64,000 bases of DNA from Candidatus Villigracilis vicinus (GCA_016721315.1 JADKIL010000003.1:806001-870000); one strand, 5' to 3'; shown: positions 41,976 through 51,210, counted from the first letter of the stretch. Notes: generated by a model not told the origin, from the sequence alone. Program-made: numbers and translations.

Positions 41976-43010
41976 TTATTTCACGATATTCACGAAATCC
42001 GCGAATAGACCATATGCCGTTTCGACGGGTCCGCCGGTCATGCCGGGCTTTTCGGATAAGACGATCGAGTAATCAATGATGACATCGGTGCGGAAGGTGA
42101 TGCCCGTGCTGGAGTTCATCATGCCGTACAGCGACGAAGACGAATCCACCAACTGCGGGGCAACGCCAACTTTAATGTCTCCATTCACTTTTTCAGCAGA
42201 GCAAACCAATTTATAACGCTTGCCTTCCGCCTTCGCTTTGGCGATCATCTCAGAGGTGATACCGCGAATGCCAGTGGGGTTCACTTGCTGCGGCGTCATG
42301 GGTGTGTCCCATAACACGGTTACTAATGCGGCGACCTTGATGGCGGCATCCCAACCGTCCACGTCGTTGGTGGGGTCGGTTTCAGCCAAGCCGATCTTCT
42401 GCGCGTACTTGAGCGCTTCGTCATAGGTCTCGCCGCTTTCCATTCGGGAGAGGATGACATTGGTCGTGGCGTTGAAGATACCCTTGAAGGATTCCAACTC
42501 CGCGAGCGGGAACGCCTCACGCATGACCGAGAAAACGGGTGCGCCTCCCAGAACTGCGGATTCATGCCTGAAGGTTTTTCCCTTCGATGCCGCTAACGCG
42601 GTTAACTCACGATAGCCATGCACGACCGGACCTTTATTTGCAGTGCTGACGTGCATCCCCAATTCCAACGCCGTGCGGATATGATCCAGCGCGGGTTGAC
42701 CGGTCTCTGTATTGACGGGGGAATTTTCAAACATGAAGTTGGCTTGGGAATGTTTAATAACATCCAGTGAGTTCTTTACTTCCAAAGAAGAAAGTGAAGC
42801 GATATCCTTTCCGCTTTCGACAAGTTCCAACGCTTTTTGAATATCTAATCCATTCGGGTTGACGGCGTGTCCATGCCGACCGGTGGAGATGCCGGTGAAC
42901 GAAAAGGTAACATCATGTTTGGATTTCAAAATATCTTGTTTGCGAACCAACAAGCGCGCCAATGCGCGGGCGACATTTCCAAAACCAATGAGGGCAAGGT
43001 TATAGTGCAT
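41976..43010 (-). CDS. hom: Homoserine dehydrogenase
   Basis: 344 residues from ATG 43010 with AGGAG upstream; a longer frame would read through a dispersed repeat. The NAD(P)-binding start LALIGFGNVARALARLLV is followed by TANKGPVV and the catalytic core GIFNATTNVILSRM, KIGLAETDPTNDVDGWDAAIK. It reduces aspartate semialdehyde to homoserine for Thr and Met. It has no ACT domain, so it is a short monofunctional type. Confidence 0.92.
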   Translation of the reverse strand: MHYNLALIGFGNVARALARLLVRKQDILKSKHDVTFSFTGISTGRHGHAVNPNGLDIQKALELVESGKDIASLSSLEVKNSLDVIKHSQANFMFENSPVNTETGQPALDHIRTALELGMHVSTANKGPVVHGYRELTALAASKGKTFRHESAVLGGAPVFSVMREAFPLAELESFKGIFNATTNVILSRMESGETYDEALKYAQKIGLAETDPTNDVDGWDAAIKVAALVTVLWDTPMTPQQVNPTGIRGITSEMIAKAKAEGKRYKLVCSAEKVNGDIKVGVAPQLVDSSSSLYGMMNSSTGITFRTDVIIDYSIVLSEKPGMTGGPVETAYGLFADFVNIVK

Positions 43011-43020
43011 GAAAAATCTC

Positions 43021-43129
43021 CTAATGATATTCCGTCCTTGCGAGGAGAGTGTTCTTTCCAACGAAGCAATCTCGGACGCAATCATGAGATTGCTTCGGGC
43101 GAAGGGCAAGAACGCCCTCGCAATGACGT
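43021..43129. repeat. GTCCTTGCGAGG...GAAGCAATCTC dispersed repeat
   Basis: CCGTCCTTGCGAGGAGAG and CGAAGCAATCTCG on the left, GAGATTGCTTCGGG and GCCCTCGCAATGACG on the right, giving nested inverted repeats. Confidence 0.65.
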
Positions 43130-43825
43130 TTAGATCGGCGGATACGGATATGCCCGGCGTCCTTGGATCGGGCGGGGGAATACTTTGGCTGTGTATAACT
43201 CTTCAGCGCGCAGAAACAGGGCTTCGATCTCTCTTGAGTTGAGATACGGCTCGAAGCGCTCTGCCCAACTCGCGGCGGAGGCAAGCGGCGCGAGCAATTC
43301 ATCCGGAATGGCTTGACCGGCAAAGTCCCATACGACTGTGCGGAGTTTTGGCTCTTCATGAAAACAAATGCCATGATCGATGGCGAAGAGACGGTGAGTG
43401 TCGTCTTCAAAGAAAACGTGACTGCCTTTGCGGTCGGCGTTGTTGGCGAGGATGTCGAAGAGCACGACCGGGCGCAGCTTTTGTTTGTCTTCAACGCTAA
43501 AGTTGAAGTAATGATAGTCAACGTCGTATTCAATATATTGCTGCAACGAGCCGGGACCATGCGGACCGTCGTCACGATAAATGGTGACTGGCACGAGGTG
43601 AAAGCCCAGCGCTTCGCTGAGTTGATAGGCTGCACACTCACGCAGGGCAAGTGTATTGTCGGGGAAGTCCCACAGCGGCTGCTCGCCTTTGCTGGGTTTG
43701 TATACGGCTTGCGCAGTTTCGCCTTCATGATGAACATCCACGAGAAAAGTGTAGTTGGAGCCAAGCATGAATTGACCACGAAGTTCGTAGTCGCCGTGAG
43801 TGAGGATGGTTTTAATTTGGGTCAT
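43130..43825 (-). CDS. SCO1664-family PI3/4-kinase-like protein
   Basis: 231 residues. Features of the SCO1664 family: AVYKPSKGEQPLWDFPDNTL, LRECAAYQLSEALGFHLVP, VVLFDILANNADRKGSHVF and FAIDHGICFHEEPKLRTVVW, with the D-x-x-x-N-x-D-R and D-H-G kinase-like positions. Family function unproven. It is paired with DUF3090, as is common in actinobacteria. Confidence 0.85.
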   Translation of the reverse strand: MTQIKTILTHGDYELRGQFMLGSNYTFLVDVHHEGETAQAVYKPSKGEQPLWDFPDNTLALRECAAYQLSEALGFHLVPVTIYRDDGPHGPGSLQQYIEYDVDYHYFNFSVEDKQKLRPVVLFDILANNADRKGSHVFFEDDTHRLFAIDHGICFHEEPKLRTVVWDFAGQAIPDELLAPLASAASWAERFEPYLNSREIEALFLRAEELYTAKVFPRPIQGRRAYPYPPI

Positions 43826-43862
43826 GGGAAACGTTTAAACGTTCGAACGTTTTCACGTTCAA
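43826..43862. repeat. AACGTT-rich palindromic spacer
   Basis: AAACGTT/AACGTTT units occur about five times as nested palindromes in the short spacer between SCO1664 and DUF3090. Confidence 0.55.
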
Positions 43863-43865
43863 ACG

Positions 43866-44393
43866 TTAATGCAGGTGTCCGTTCTTCTTGGGGCAGAAGT
43901 GACCACCCGGCTCCATGGGCTGACCGCACTGCGGGCACATGGGGCGACCACGCGAGGAGACTTCCTGCCCCCAGCGGGCAAGCTGACGCAGTTGTGTGCG
44001 CGTTGCCCAATAGCGGATCTGCGATCCTTCTTCGGGGTCTTGTTCTTCGGTAAGCAGTTCCTTGGCAAAAACAACGACACGGTCGCGGTCTTTATCGTAG
44101 CCAAGACCGATCTCACCGGCGCGGAAGAGCGGGTCTACGGGTGGGTTGATGCGCATGACTTCTTCGACATAATCGCCCGAGGCTTCTTCAAGGTCGGGGT
44201 ATTGCTGGCTAAGCTGCGCAAGGAATTGCTCCACGCCAATGGCAAGCGAAACCAATTGCGCCTTCTCAATGATGATGGTGATGGTGCGCTTGTCTTGATA
44301 GGCATGCAGATAAAAAACGCGCTGACCGGGTTTCCCAATCGCGTCAGCGGTGATGTGATCACAGGGGTCGACGTCAATATCAATGCGGGACAT
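43866..44393 (-). CDS. DUF3090 family protein
   Basis: 175 residues. RVFYLHAYQDKRTITIIIEK, FRAGEIGLGYDKDRDRVVVF and the C-terminal zinc-ribbon-like CPQCGQPMEPGGHFCPKKNG are typical of DUF3090. Function unknown. It is first in a two-gene unit with SCO1664. Confidence 0.88.
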   Translation of the reverse strand: MSRIDIDVDPCDHITADAIGKPGQRVFYLHAYQDKRTITIIIEKAQLVSLAIGVEQFLAQLSQQYPDLEEASGDYVEEVMRINPPVDPLFRAGEIGLGYDKDRDRVVVFAKELLTEEQDPEEGSQIRYWATRTQLRQLARWGQEVSSRGRPMCPQCGQPMEPGGHFCPKKNGHLH

Positions 44394-44429
44394 AAGTTAC
44401 CTTTTTGTGAGTATACCACCCCCACCCGT

Positions 44430-44472
44430 CCTCCCCCAAATGCGACAGATCTAACGTCGCATTTGGGGGAGG
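44430..44472. repeat. CCTCCCCCAAATGCGAC inverted repeat
   Basis: CCTCCCCCAAATGCGAC pairs with GTCGCATTTGGGGGAGG. It lies in the divergent promoter region. A TATAAT follows at about 44501, before the mutase gene. Confidence 0.65.
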
Positions 44473-44532
44473 TGCCGCTTCAGCGGCGGAGGGGGGGCGG
44501 TATAATCTCATCAACTCGCCAAAGGAGCTGCC

Positions 44533-46212
44533 ATGTACGATAAAAAAATTCTCGATGAATTAAGTAGATCGCTTTCCAAGTGGGAAGAAACCTCTCTTAA
44601 GAAAGCCTTGAATCAACTGCCTGAACGCACCGACGAATTTATCACGACATCCTCCGACCCGATCAACCGACTTTATACGCCGCTCGATATTGCGGATATG
44701 GACTACAACGCCTCACTCGGTCTTCCGGGTGAGTATCCCTACACAAGAGGCGTCCATCCGACGCTGCATCGCTCCAAGTTGTGGACGATGCGCATGTTCG
44801 CTGGCTTTGGTACCGCAGAAGAGACGAACCAGCGCTTCAAATACTTACTCGAGCAGGGTCAGACCGGCTTGAGCATTGCCTTCGACCTGGCCACTTTGAT
44901 GGGTTATGACACTGACCAACCCGAAGCGCTCGGCGAATTCGGCAAATGCGGTGTGGCAGTCTCTTCGTTGAAAGACATGGAAATTTTGCTGGATGGCATT
45001 CCGCTCGATAAAGTGTCCTCCAGCATGACCATCAACTCACCCGCATCTATTATCTGGGCGATGTACCTCGTTGCTGCTGAAAAGCAAGGCGTGCGGCTTG
45101 ACCAGTTGCGCGGCACATTGCAGAACGACATCCTCAAAGAGTTCATTGCCCAAAAAGAATTTATCTTCCCGCCGGAACCATCCATGCGCCTCGTAGTGGA
45201 TACGATGGAATACGGCTCGAAGTATGTGCCGCAGTGGAATACCATTTCCATTTCGGGCTATCACATCCGTGAAGCCGGTTCGACCGCCGCACAGGAGCTG
45301 GCGTTCACATTGGCAGACGGGTTGGAATACGTCCGCTGGGGAGTTGCGCGCGGTATGGATGTGGACGAGTTCGCGCCGCGTCTATCCTTCTTCTTCAATG
45401 CGCACAATGACTTTTTTGAAGAGATCGCCAAATATCGTGCGGCTCGCCGCATTTGGGCACGCGAAATGCGCGAGACCTTCAAAGCGAAGAATCCGCGCTC
45501 GTGGCTGATGCGCTTCCACACGCAGACGGCGGGAGTCTCGCTCACCGCGCAGCAACCAGAGAATAATATCGTCCGCGTGGCGTTGCAAGCGCTTGCCGCC
45601 GTCCTTGGCGGCACGCAAAGTTTGCACACAAACTCAATGGATGAAGCGCTCGCACTTCCTTCTGAACATGCGGTCAAGGTTGCTTTGCGGACTCAGCAAG
45701 TCATCGCCGAAGAATCCGGCGTGACGAATACGGTGGATCCGCTTGGGGGTAGTTTCTTCGTCGAAGCGCAAACAGACCGAATGGAGAAAGAGGCGTATGC
45801 CTACTTCCGTCAAATCGAAGATCTGGGTGGCGTCATCCCTGCGCTCGAAAAAGGCTTCATGCAAAGTGAAATATCCGACGCGGCATATCGTTATCAACGC
45901 GAGATCGACACTGGGCGGAGAAAAATTGTCGGTGTAAATGCTTATATGGAGGAAAAGCCTGCTGTCATTCCCATTCTACGTATGGACCCGAATGGATACA
46001 CCCGCCAGATGTCGCGCTTGAACGAAGTTAAGAAGACCCGCGATAGTGGGCAAGTTGGGCAGACGCTTGATAAACTGCGCATCGCCTGCGAAGGCACGGA
46101 AAACACCATGCCATATATTGTGGATTGTGTACGGGCGTATTGCACGCTTGGCGAGATCGTCAGTGTGATGACGAAAGTTTTTGGGAAATATGAAGAACCG
46201 ACGATGATATAA
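44533..46212 (+). CDS. Acyl-CoA mutase large subunit (methylmalonyl-CoA mutase family)
   Basis: 559 residues, the catalytic TIM-barrel subunit only; there is no B12-binding domain at the C-terminus. Motifs: RGVHPTLHRSKLWTMRMFAG, GQTGLSIAFDLATLMGYDTD, SISGYHIREAGSTAAQEL, LEYVRWGVARGMDVDEFAPR, FFNAHNDFFEEIAKYRAARR and GGTQSLHTNSMDEAL. It performs B12-dependent carbon-skeleton rearrangement with a separate small B12 subunit, which is not in the window. The position of the substrate-carboxylate Tyr of classical methylmalonyl-CoA mutase (TRGPYAT) is His here (TRGVHPT), so the substrate may differ. AAAGGAG precedes ATG. Confidence 0.9.
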   Translation: MYDKKILDELSRSLSKWEETSLKKALNQLPERTDEFITTSSDPINRLYTPLDIADMDYNASLGLPGEYPYTRGVHPTLHRSKLWTMRMFAGFGTAEETNQRFKYLLEQGQTGLSIAFDLATLMGYDTDQPEALGEFGKCGVAVSSLKDMEILLDGIPLDKVSSSMTINSPASIIWAMYLVAAEKQGVRLDQLRGTLQNDILKEFIAQKEFIFPPEPSMRLVVDTMEYGSKYVPQWNTISISGYHIREAGSTAAQELAFTLADGLEYVRWGVARGMDVDEFAPRLSFFFNAHNDFFEEIAKYRAARRIWAREMRETFKAKNPRSWLMRFHTQTAGVSLTAQQPENNIVRVALQALAAVLGGTQSLHTNSMDEALALPSEHAVKVALRTQQVIAEESGVTNTVDPLGGSFFVEAQTDRMEKEAYAYFRQIEDLGGVIPALEKGFMQSEISDAAYRYQREIDTGRRKIVGVNAYMEEKPAVIPILRMDPNGYTRQMSRLNEVKKTRDSGQVGQTLDKLRIACEGTENTMPYIVDCVRAYCTLGEIVSVMTKVFGKYEEPTMI

Positions 46213-46226
46213 AGCGGATTAAAAAT

Positions 46227-46266
46227 AAAAACGCGAAAACGAGGTTTAAGTCGTTTTCGCGTTTTT
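46227..46266. terminator. Bidirectional intrinsic terminator
   Basis: AAAAACGCGAAAACGA / TCGTTTTCGCGTTTTT with GGTTTAAG loop, A-rich on the left and T-rich on the right. It serves the mutase (plus) and the transporter (minus), whose stop at 46246 lies in the loop. Confidence 0.85.
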
Positions 46267-47673
46267 ATTTCTGCGGATACTTAGCAGCCGTTGAATACGC
46301 TGGTATCGTTCCCGTGTCAATGGATAGGACCAGGCAATGACGATCGTGCCCAGCAAGATGGCGGCACCGATGAATGAAACCATCATGCGGATCATGAACA
46401 GGGCAGAGGCAGGCTGTTGGTAAACGGTTACGTTCTCTGCCGGGGATTGATAACCCGACCAGCCCAGAACCTGCAACGTGACGAAGATGATCAACGCCCC
46501 AGTCAACTTGCGGATAAGCGTGCGGATACCGTAGTAGATACCCTCCTGCCGCCGACCGGTGCGCAGTTCGTCCCACTCGATCACATCTGGAAGGATCGAG
46601 TCTGGCAGAATATATGCTGCCGAGACGCCAACCCCTGCCAGTGCGGCAAGGAATAGCATGTAACTAGTGTCGCCGGGTTGAATGGTGAAGATCAACGCTT
46701 GCACAACCACCCAGGCTGCCATGCCAATGATATATGCCTGGATCTTGTTGCGGCGTTTTGAAAGCCATAGCCAGAACGGCACAAAGAGAATACAGACAAA
46801 CATTAAGATACCAAAGAACGCAGACTCAAGCGCCAGATCCACGCCGAGGAAATTTACCTTTGCCAGTAAATTTCCTTCTGCCACCCAGTACAAAAGAAAG
46901 AAGGGGAATGTGATGGAGACCATATCCACCGCAGACCAGTTGAACATGTAAATGCCAACTGCATAGCGAAAGGGAATGTTTTGCCACGCCAGGTTCAACG
47001 TTTCACGAAAGGAAAGCAATTCCTGCTCGGTTGCTTCAGAGGCAAAACGTTCACGCACAAATAAACCGATCAAAAACAAAGGGAATGCACCAATGGCACC
47101 AAAGACCGCACCGGCAGCCATAAAGCCCTGCTGTTGCGAGCCGCCGCCGAGAATGACCGCATCCACGATCATTGGCGCGGAGATCACCACGGTCATGGCG
47201 CCAAGCAATTGAAAGACCGTGCGAAAGCTCGAAAGCGAAGTGCGCTCGTCATAATTTTGGGTTAATTCGGGGGTTAGAGAGAGATATGGCACAGCCACAA
47301 GAGTGGTCAGTGTATCTGAGATCATGAACGCCAGTGTCACATACAGCAACAAAGCCACCTGGCTGTCCCAGTTCGGTGCAGACCATAACATGATGAAGCT
47401 TAAACCAAATGGAAAAGCGAACCATAAAAGGAACGGTCGGCGCCTGCCCAGTTTAGATTTCATGCGGTCGCTCAAAATGCCGATGATGGGGTCGTTGATG
47501 GCATCCCAAACGATACCTGCCAGCGCGCCCAGCGAAGCGAGTCGTGGTTCAATGCCGACCACATCTGTTAAATAAATGGCATAAAAGATGGAACGCATCA
47601 TACCGATGCTGGCTATTCCCCAATCGCCCGAACCATATAAAGTCTTTAACCAGAAAGGGAGTTTCACACTCAT
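46246..47673 (-). CDS. GPH-family (MelB-like) sugar:cation symporter
   Basis: 475 residues, about 12 helices. DAINDPIIGILSDRMKSKLG with RRRPFLLWFAFPFG is the GPH/MelB signature, and PYLSLTPELTQNYDERTSLS is the second typical segment. It imports glycosides or similar solutes with a cation. Divergent from the YprB-like nuclease gene, with its 5' end about 40 bases from that gene's ATG. Confidence 0.85.
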   Translation of the reverse strand: MSVKLPFWLKTLYGSGDWGIASIGMMRSIFYAIYLTDVVGIEPRLASLGALAGIVWDAINDPIIGILSDRMKSKLGRRRPFLLWFAFPFGLSFIMLWSAPNWDSQVALLLYVTLAFMISDTLTTLVAVPYLSLTPELTQNYDERTSLSSFRTVFQLLGAMTVVISAPMIVDAVILGGGSQQQGFMAAGAVFGAIGAFPLFLIGLFVRERFASEATEQELLSFRETLNLAWQNIPFRYAVGIYMFNWSAVDMVSITFPFFLLYWVAEGNLLAKVNFLGVDLALESAFFGILMFVCILFVPFWLWLSKRRNKIQAYIIGMAAWVVVQALIFTIQPGDTSYMLFLAALAGVGVSAAYILPDSILPDVIEWDELRTGRRQEGIYYGIRTLIRKLTGALIIFVTLQVLGWSGYQSPAENVTVYQQPASALFMIRMMVSFIGAAILLGTIVIAWSYPLTRERYQRIQRLLSIRRNKNAKTT

Positions 47674-47701
47674 CTAAATCTTCAGGCAAGTGTAACATGG
47701 A

Positions 47702-47707
47702 TATAAT
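47702..47707 (+). promoter_or_regulatory. TATAAT -10 box of the YprB-like gene
   Basis: Consensus -10 that ends 7 bases before ATG 47715; no Shine-Dalgarno, so a leaderless mRNA is likely. Confidence 0.5.
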
Positions 47708-47714
47708 ACCCGGT

Positions 47715-48937
47715 ATGCCCTCCTTAGCGGATAAACTTAAATCCCTCGGCGTGAAGACGGCGAACACACGCTGCCTACCCCGCCCCAGCCTGAGCGCCAG
47801 TCGATCGACTCGGTCGTTGCCGGGAGCTTTATTGCCACTCCGCGCGGGGAGGCGTTTGTCACCGAGCAGGTTTTCGAACAAGATTACTTCCACGGCGGTA
47901 TTTCTCCTTATTCTGCTTTCCCGCTCTCGATCATCTCCCAATGGACAAAAGACCCGCGCGTTGCGGAATTGCCCATTCATAAATTTGCCTTTCTCGATAC
48001 CGAAACTTCCGGCATTTCTGGCGGCACGGGTACGTATGCCTTTCTCGTCGGTGCGGCGCGTTTTGTGGATGGGAAGTTCACTCTGCAGCAATTCTTCCTG
48101 CGCGACCCCTCTGAAGAACCCGCCATGCTCGAAGCGTTGATCAACTTCCTTGCCCCATGTGAAGGCTTGGTCACTTTCAATGGCAAGTCCTTCGATGCGC
48201 CGCTGCTCGTTACCCGATATTCGTTGCATCGTATTCCCGTCCCTTTTAAGGATTATGCCCATATCGACCTGCTGCCCCTGGCCCGCAGACTCTGGCGGGA
48301 CCGCCTGCCTTCACGCGCATTGAAGTATCTCGAAGAACATGTGATGGGCTTTACGCGTTCTTCTGATGAAGTTCCGGGGTATGAAATTCCGTGGCTGTAC
48401 TTTGATTATTTGCGCAGCGGGGATGCCCGTCCGTTGGGCGGTGTGTTCTATCACAATGCTATGGATATAGTGGCAATGGCGGCACTGCTGGGACATGTCA
48501 GTGAGATCCTTGCCGACCCGTATGATGGGCGTGTGGAGCACGGACTTGATTTCATTGCGCTAGGCAAGCTGTTCGAGGATCTCGGTCACTGGGATGAAGC
48601 GGCACGTCTGTTTGAGCGTGGGCTTGAGCTTGGGTTGAACGAAGCAGATTTCGGCGTGGCGGTGAAGCGCATCTCCATCCTGCAAAAGAAGCGCGGTGAT
48701 GTGGAGCGTGCCGTGGAGTTGTGGAAGGCGGCGGCGAAGCAGGGTCATATTTATGCTCATATTGAGCTGGCAAAATATTATGAGCATACGGCGCGTGATG
48801 TGAAGTCTTCGCTTAAGTGGGCAAAGTCTGCCAGGGTTGAAGTTGAGAAAGCGGATCTGCCCGCATATGTGCGCAAACATTGGTTGACGGAGATCGACCA
48901 CCGCCTTGAACGGCTCATGCGCAAAGCGGGTTTATAA
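47715..48937 (+). CDS. RNase H-like exonuclease (YprB family) with TPR-like tail, frameshifted near the start
   Basis: From ATG 47715 (MPSLADKLKSLGVKT) the frame is lost at about 47757; adding one G to ACGGCG gives KTGEHTLPTPPQPERQSIDS and joins the long downstream frame. Without repair, translation could start only at TTG 47969, which would lose about 85 residues including VAGSFIATPRGEAFVTEQVF. The nuclease domain has KFAFLDTETSG (D-x-E), FNGKSFDAPLLVTRY and YHNAMDIVAMAAL, metal-binding acids of DnaQ-like YprB proteins. The C-terminal helical repeats (about 260-400) resemble TPRs. A homopolymer sequencing error is likely. Confidence 0.8.
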
Positions 48938-48965
48938 TTATTGAAACAACGCATGGAGAGGAACT

Positions 48966-49379
48966 ATGGAGATTAACATTTCGCAAGAAAAGGGAAGTGT
49001 GCCGGTCACCGTCCTTGAATTGACCGGGCAGTTGGATGGGCAAACGTTCAAAAGCCTGATCGCTTCGGCGCAGGAAGCTTTGGACGGTGGAGCGCAGAAT
49101 ATTTTGCTGGATATGAGCGGACTGACCTTTATTTCCAGCGCGGGTCTGGTCTCTCTGCATGTGATCGCCCTGCTGTTGCGCGGCGAGAAACTGCCGGACC
49201 TCGAACATGGCTGGGCGGCGCTTAAGTCTGTCAACCAGTCACGCGAGAGCGGAGTGCAGCAGCATGTGAAGCTGTTGAACCCGCGTCCCGAGATCGTCAA
49301 TGTGCTGGAGATGGTCGGCTTTTCTTCATTTTTTGAGATCTTTACTGATAAGCAGAAGGCGCTCGAATCATTTTCATAA
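48966..49379 (+). CDS. STAS-domain anti-sigma factor antagonist-like protein (copy 1)
   Basis: 137 residues. LELTGQLDGQTFKSLIASAQ and ILLDMSGLTFISSAGLVSLH form the STAS core, with the phosphorylatable Ser in SSAG. The tail HVKLLNPRPEIVNVLEMVGF is shared with copy 2. It may act as a phospho-switch for a partner kinase. AGAGGAACT precedes ATG. It flanks the ferric-reductase-like gene. Confidence 0.85.
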   Translation: MEINISQEKGSVPVTVLELTGQLDGQTFKSLIASAQEALDGGAQNILLDMSGLTFISSAGLVSLHVIALLLRGEKLPDLEHGWAALKSVNQSRESGVQQHVKLLNPRPEIVNVLEMVGFSSFFEIFTDKQKALESFS

Positions 49380-49447
49380 CCTGCAAGGACAACAGCGATG
49401 CGGACCCTTCTGCATCGCTGTTGATTCATATTTATAGGTGACATTTC

Positions 49448-50725
49448 ATGAAACGCAATCTTGGGAATATTGTCTTTATTGTTTTAGCCGCGCTGACGGT
49501 CATTGTTTGGGTGCTGTTTCCCCCGCAAGCCGACGGTGTGGAGAATTATGTGCGCTATCATGTCGGCATGACTCTCGGCTCGCTTGTGATCACGCTGATG
49601 TCATTCTCGTTATTTCTTTCCACCCGCCCGCGCTGGGCAGAACCGTACTTCGGCGGTTTGGACAAGATGTACATGACCCATCGTTACACGTCCACGGCGG
49701 CATTCCTGTTGATGTTCGTGCATCTGCTGATCGTGCCGCTGCACCTGGTGGACCTTGCCGTTGGGAATTATCTGGCGATCGTTTCTTTTCTTGGCATTAT
49801 CGCCATCGTCCTGCCAACATTGGCGCCGCGTGTTCCGTTCTTGAATAAATTGACCAGCGGCACCTACGAAGGCTGGAAGCGCTTGCACGGTTTTATTGGG
49901 CTCTTTTTTATTTTGGGATACTTGCATTCGATCACCGTCAATGCGCCCACCACGAAGGTTGCCATCAACTGGAATCAGATCTTTGTCTTTCTCGGCATTG
50001 GTTCTTATGTTTATACCGAGGTGCTTAGCCGATTCCTGGGCAGGCGGGTTCCTTATACGGTGGCAGCGGTCAATCATCCCAATAGTTCCACCACCGAGGT
50101 GGTGATGCGCGCCAAGGGCAGACCGATCCGGCATGCGCAGGCGGGGCAGTTCCTGTTCGTGCGTTTCAAAGCGGACGGGATCATGGATGAGGCACATCCC
50201 TTCACCATTTCGAGTGCGCCGCATGAAGGTGAACTGCGCGTTACCATCAAAGCGGTTGGTGATTTCACCCGGCAGGTGTTCCAGAATCTCAAACCGGGCG
50301 CCGATGCGCTGGTGGAAGGCGCGTATGGCTTGTTCAACTACAAGACCGGCGGTGACAGGCAGATCTGGGTGGCGGGCGGAATTGGCATTACGCCCTTCCT
50401 CTCGTTCCTGCGGGATCTGCGCACGGAGCTGGCTTTCGATGTGCATTTTTATTACACGGTAAGGCACCCGGAAGAGGCGGTCTTTGCGGAGGAGATCGAA
50501 GGCATTGCGGCGAAACACCCGCGATTAAAGGCACATATCCGCCACTCATCCACGCATGGCTCGCTTAGTGTAGACGAGATCGTTCGGAATGCGGGCGGAA
50601 ATGTGAACGCCCATCATGTGTATATGTGCGGACCCCTGCCAATGGTGCAGGCGTTCGCGCAGAAGTTTGTCGAAGCGGGCGTGAGCAAGGATCACGTTCA
50701 CTTTGAGGAATTTAATTTCAGGTAA
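49448..50725 (+). CDS. Ferric-reductase-like flavocytochrome (NOX/FRE type)
   Basis: 425 residues. N-terminal ferric-reductase membrane domain with about six helices (about 1-200) and paired heme histidines (YVRYHVGM, MTHRYTSTAAFLLMFVHLLI, KRLHGFIGLFFILGYLHSI). Then an FAD-binding domain (HPFTISSAPHEGELRVTIKA) and an NAD(P)-binding domain (WVAGGIGITPFLSFLRDLR, VYMCGPLPMVQAF). It transfers electrons from NAD(P)H through FAD and heme to an outside acceptor. It is bracketed by two STAS paralogues. Confidence 0.88.
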   Translation: MKRNLGNIVFIVLAALTVIVWVLFPPQADGVENYVRYHVGMTLGSLVITLMSFSLFLSTRPRWAEPYFGGLDKMYMTHRYTSTAAFLLMFVHLLIVPLHLVDLAVGNYLAIVSFLGIIAIVLPTLAPRVPFLNKLTSGTYEGWKRLHGFIGLFFILGYLHSITVNAPTTKVAINWNQIFVFLGIGSYVYTEVLSRFLGRRVPYTVAAVNHPNSSTTEVVMRAKGRPIRHAQAGQFLFVRFKADGIMDEAHPFTISSAPHEGELRVTIKAVGDFTRQVFQNLKPGADALVEGAYGLFNYKTGGDRQIWVAGGIGITPFLSFLRDLRTELAFDVHFYYTVRHPEEAVFAEEIEGIAAKHPRLKAHIRHSSTHGSLSVDEIVRNAGGNVNAHHVYMCGPLPMVQAFAQKFVEAGVSKDHVHFEEFNFR

Positions 50726-50738
50726 GCAGGAGGCTTTT

Positions 50739-51143
50739 ATGCAGATCTCTTTTTCGAAATATGAAGACATCACCGTCGTACACCTTGTGGGGGATGTGGA
50801 TTCTTCCAATTATACGGATGTGATCGCCAAGGCGCAGGAACTTTTTGATGATGGTGTGCGTAACCTGCTGCTTGATCTGACCCAGGTCCCTTATGTGAGC
50901 AGCGCCGGGTTGATGGCCTTGCATACGGTGGCGCGCATCTATTCGGGCCATTCCCTGCAAGGCAAGGATGGCGGCAGACCGATCTTCCGCGCGATCAACT
51001 TGAAGGAAGATGCATCGGCGCGGGAGCATGTCAAGCTGCTTAACCCGCAGCCCGCGGTGGATCAAGTGCTGGATGTGGTCGGATTGAAGCAATTCTTCGA
51101 GATCTTTGCAGACCTGGATACGGCAGTCGGTTCCTTTGCATGA
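50739..51143 (+). CDS. STAS-domain anti-sigma factor antagonist-like protein (copy 2)
   Basis: 134 residues from ATG 50739, with CAGGAGGC upstream. VVHLVGDVDSSNYTDVIAKA and LLLDLTQVPYVSSAGLMALH are the STAS core; the C-terminal HVKLLNPQPAVDQVLDVVGL matches copy 1. Ser in SSAG is the likely phospho-site. 13 bases after the reductase stop. Confidence 0.85.
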   Translation: MQISFSKYEDITVVHLVGDVDSSNYTDVIAKAQELFDDGVRNLLLDLTQVPYVSSAGLMALHTVARIYSGHSLQGKDGGRPIFRAINLKEDASAREHVKLLNPQPAVDQVLDVVGLKQFFEIFADLDTAVGSFA

Positions 51144-51210
51144 TGGATTGAAACTTTCTTTCACGTTGTGCATCTAAATTAGGAAAACAATCCAGTACTT
51201 GTGAGGCAAA

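Noticed and set aside
43011..43109. N-terminal extension of homoserine dehydrogenase
   Set aside because: It is a translated dispersed repeat; ATG 43010 has AGGAG upstream and begins the NAD-binding motif.
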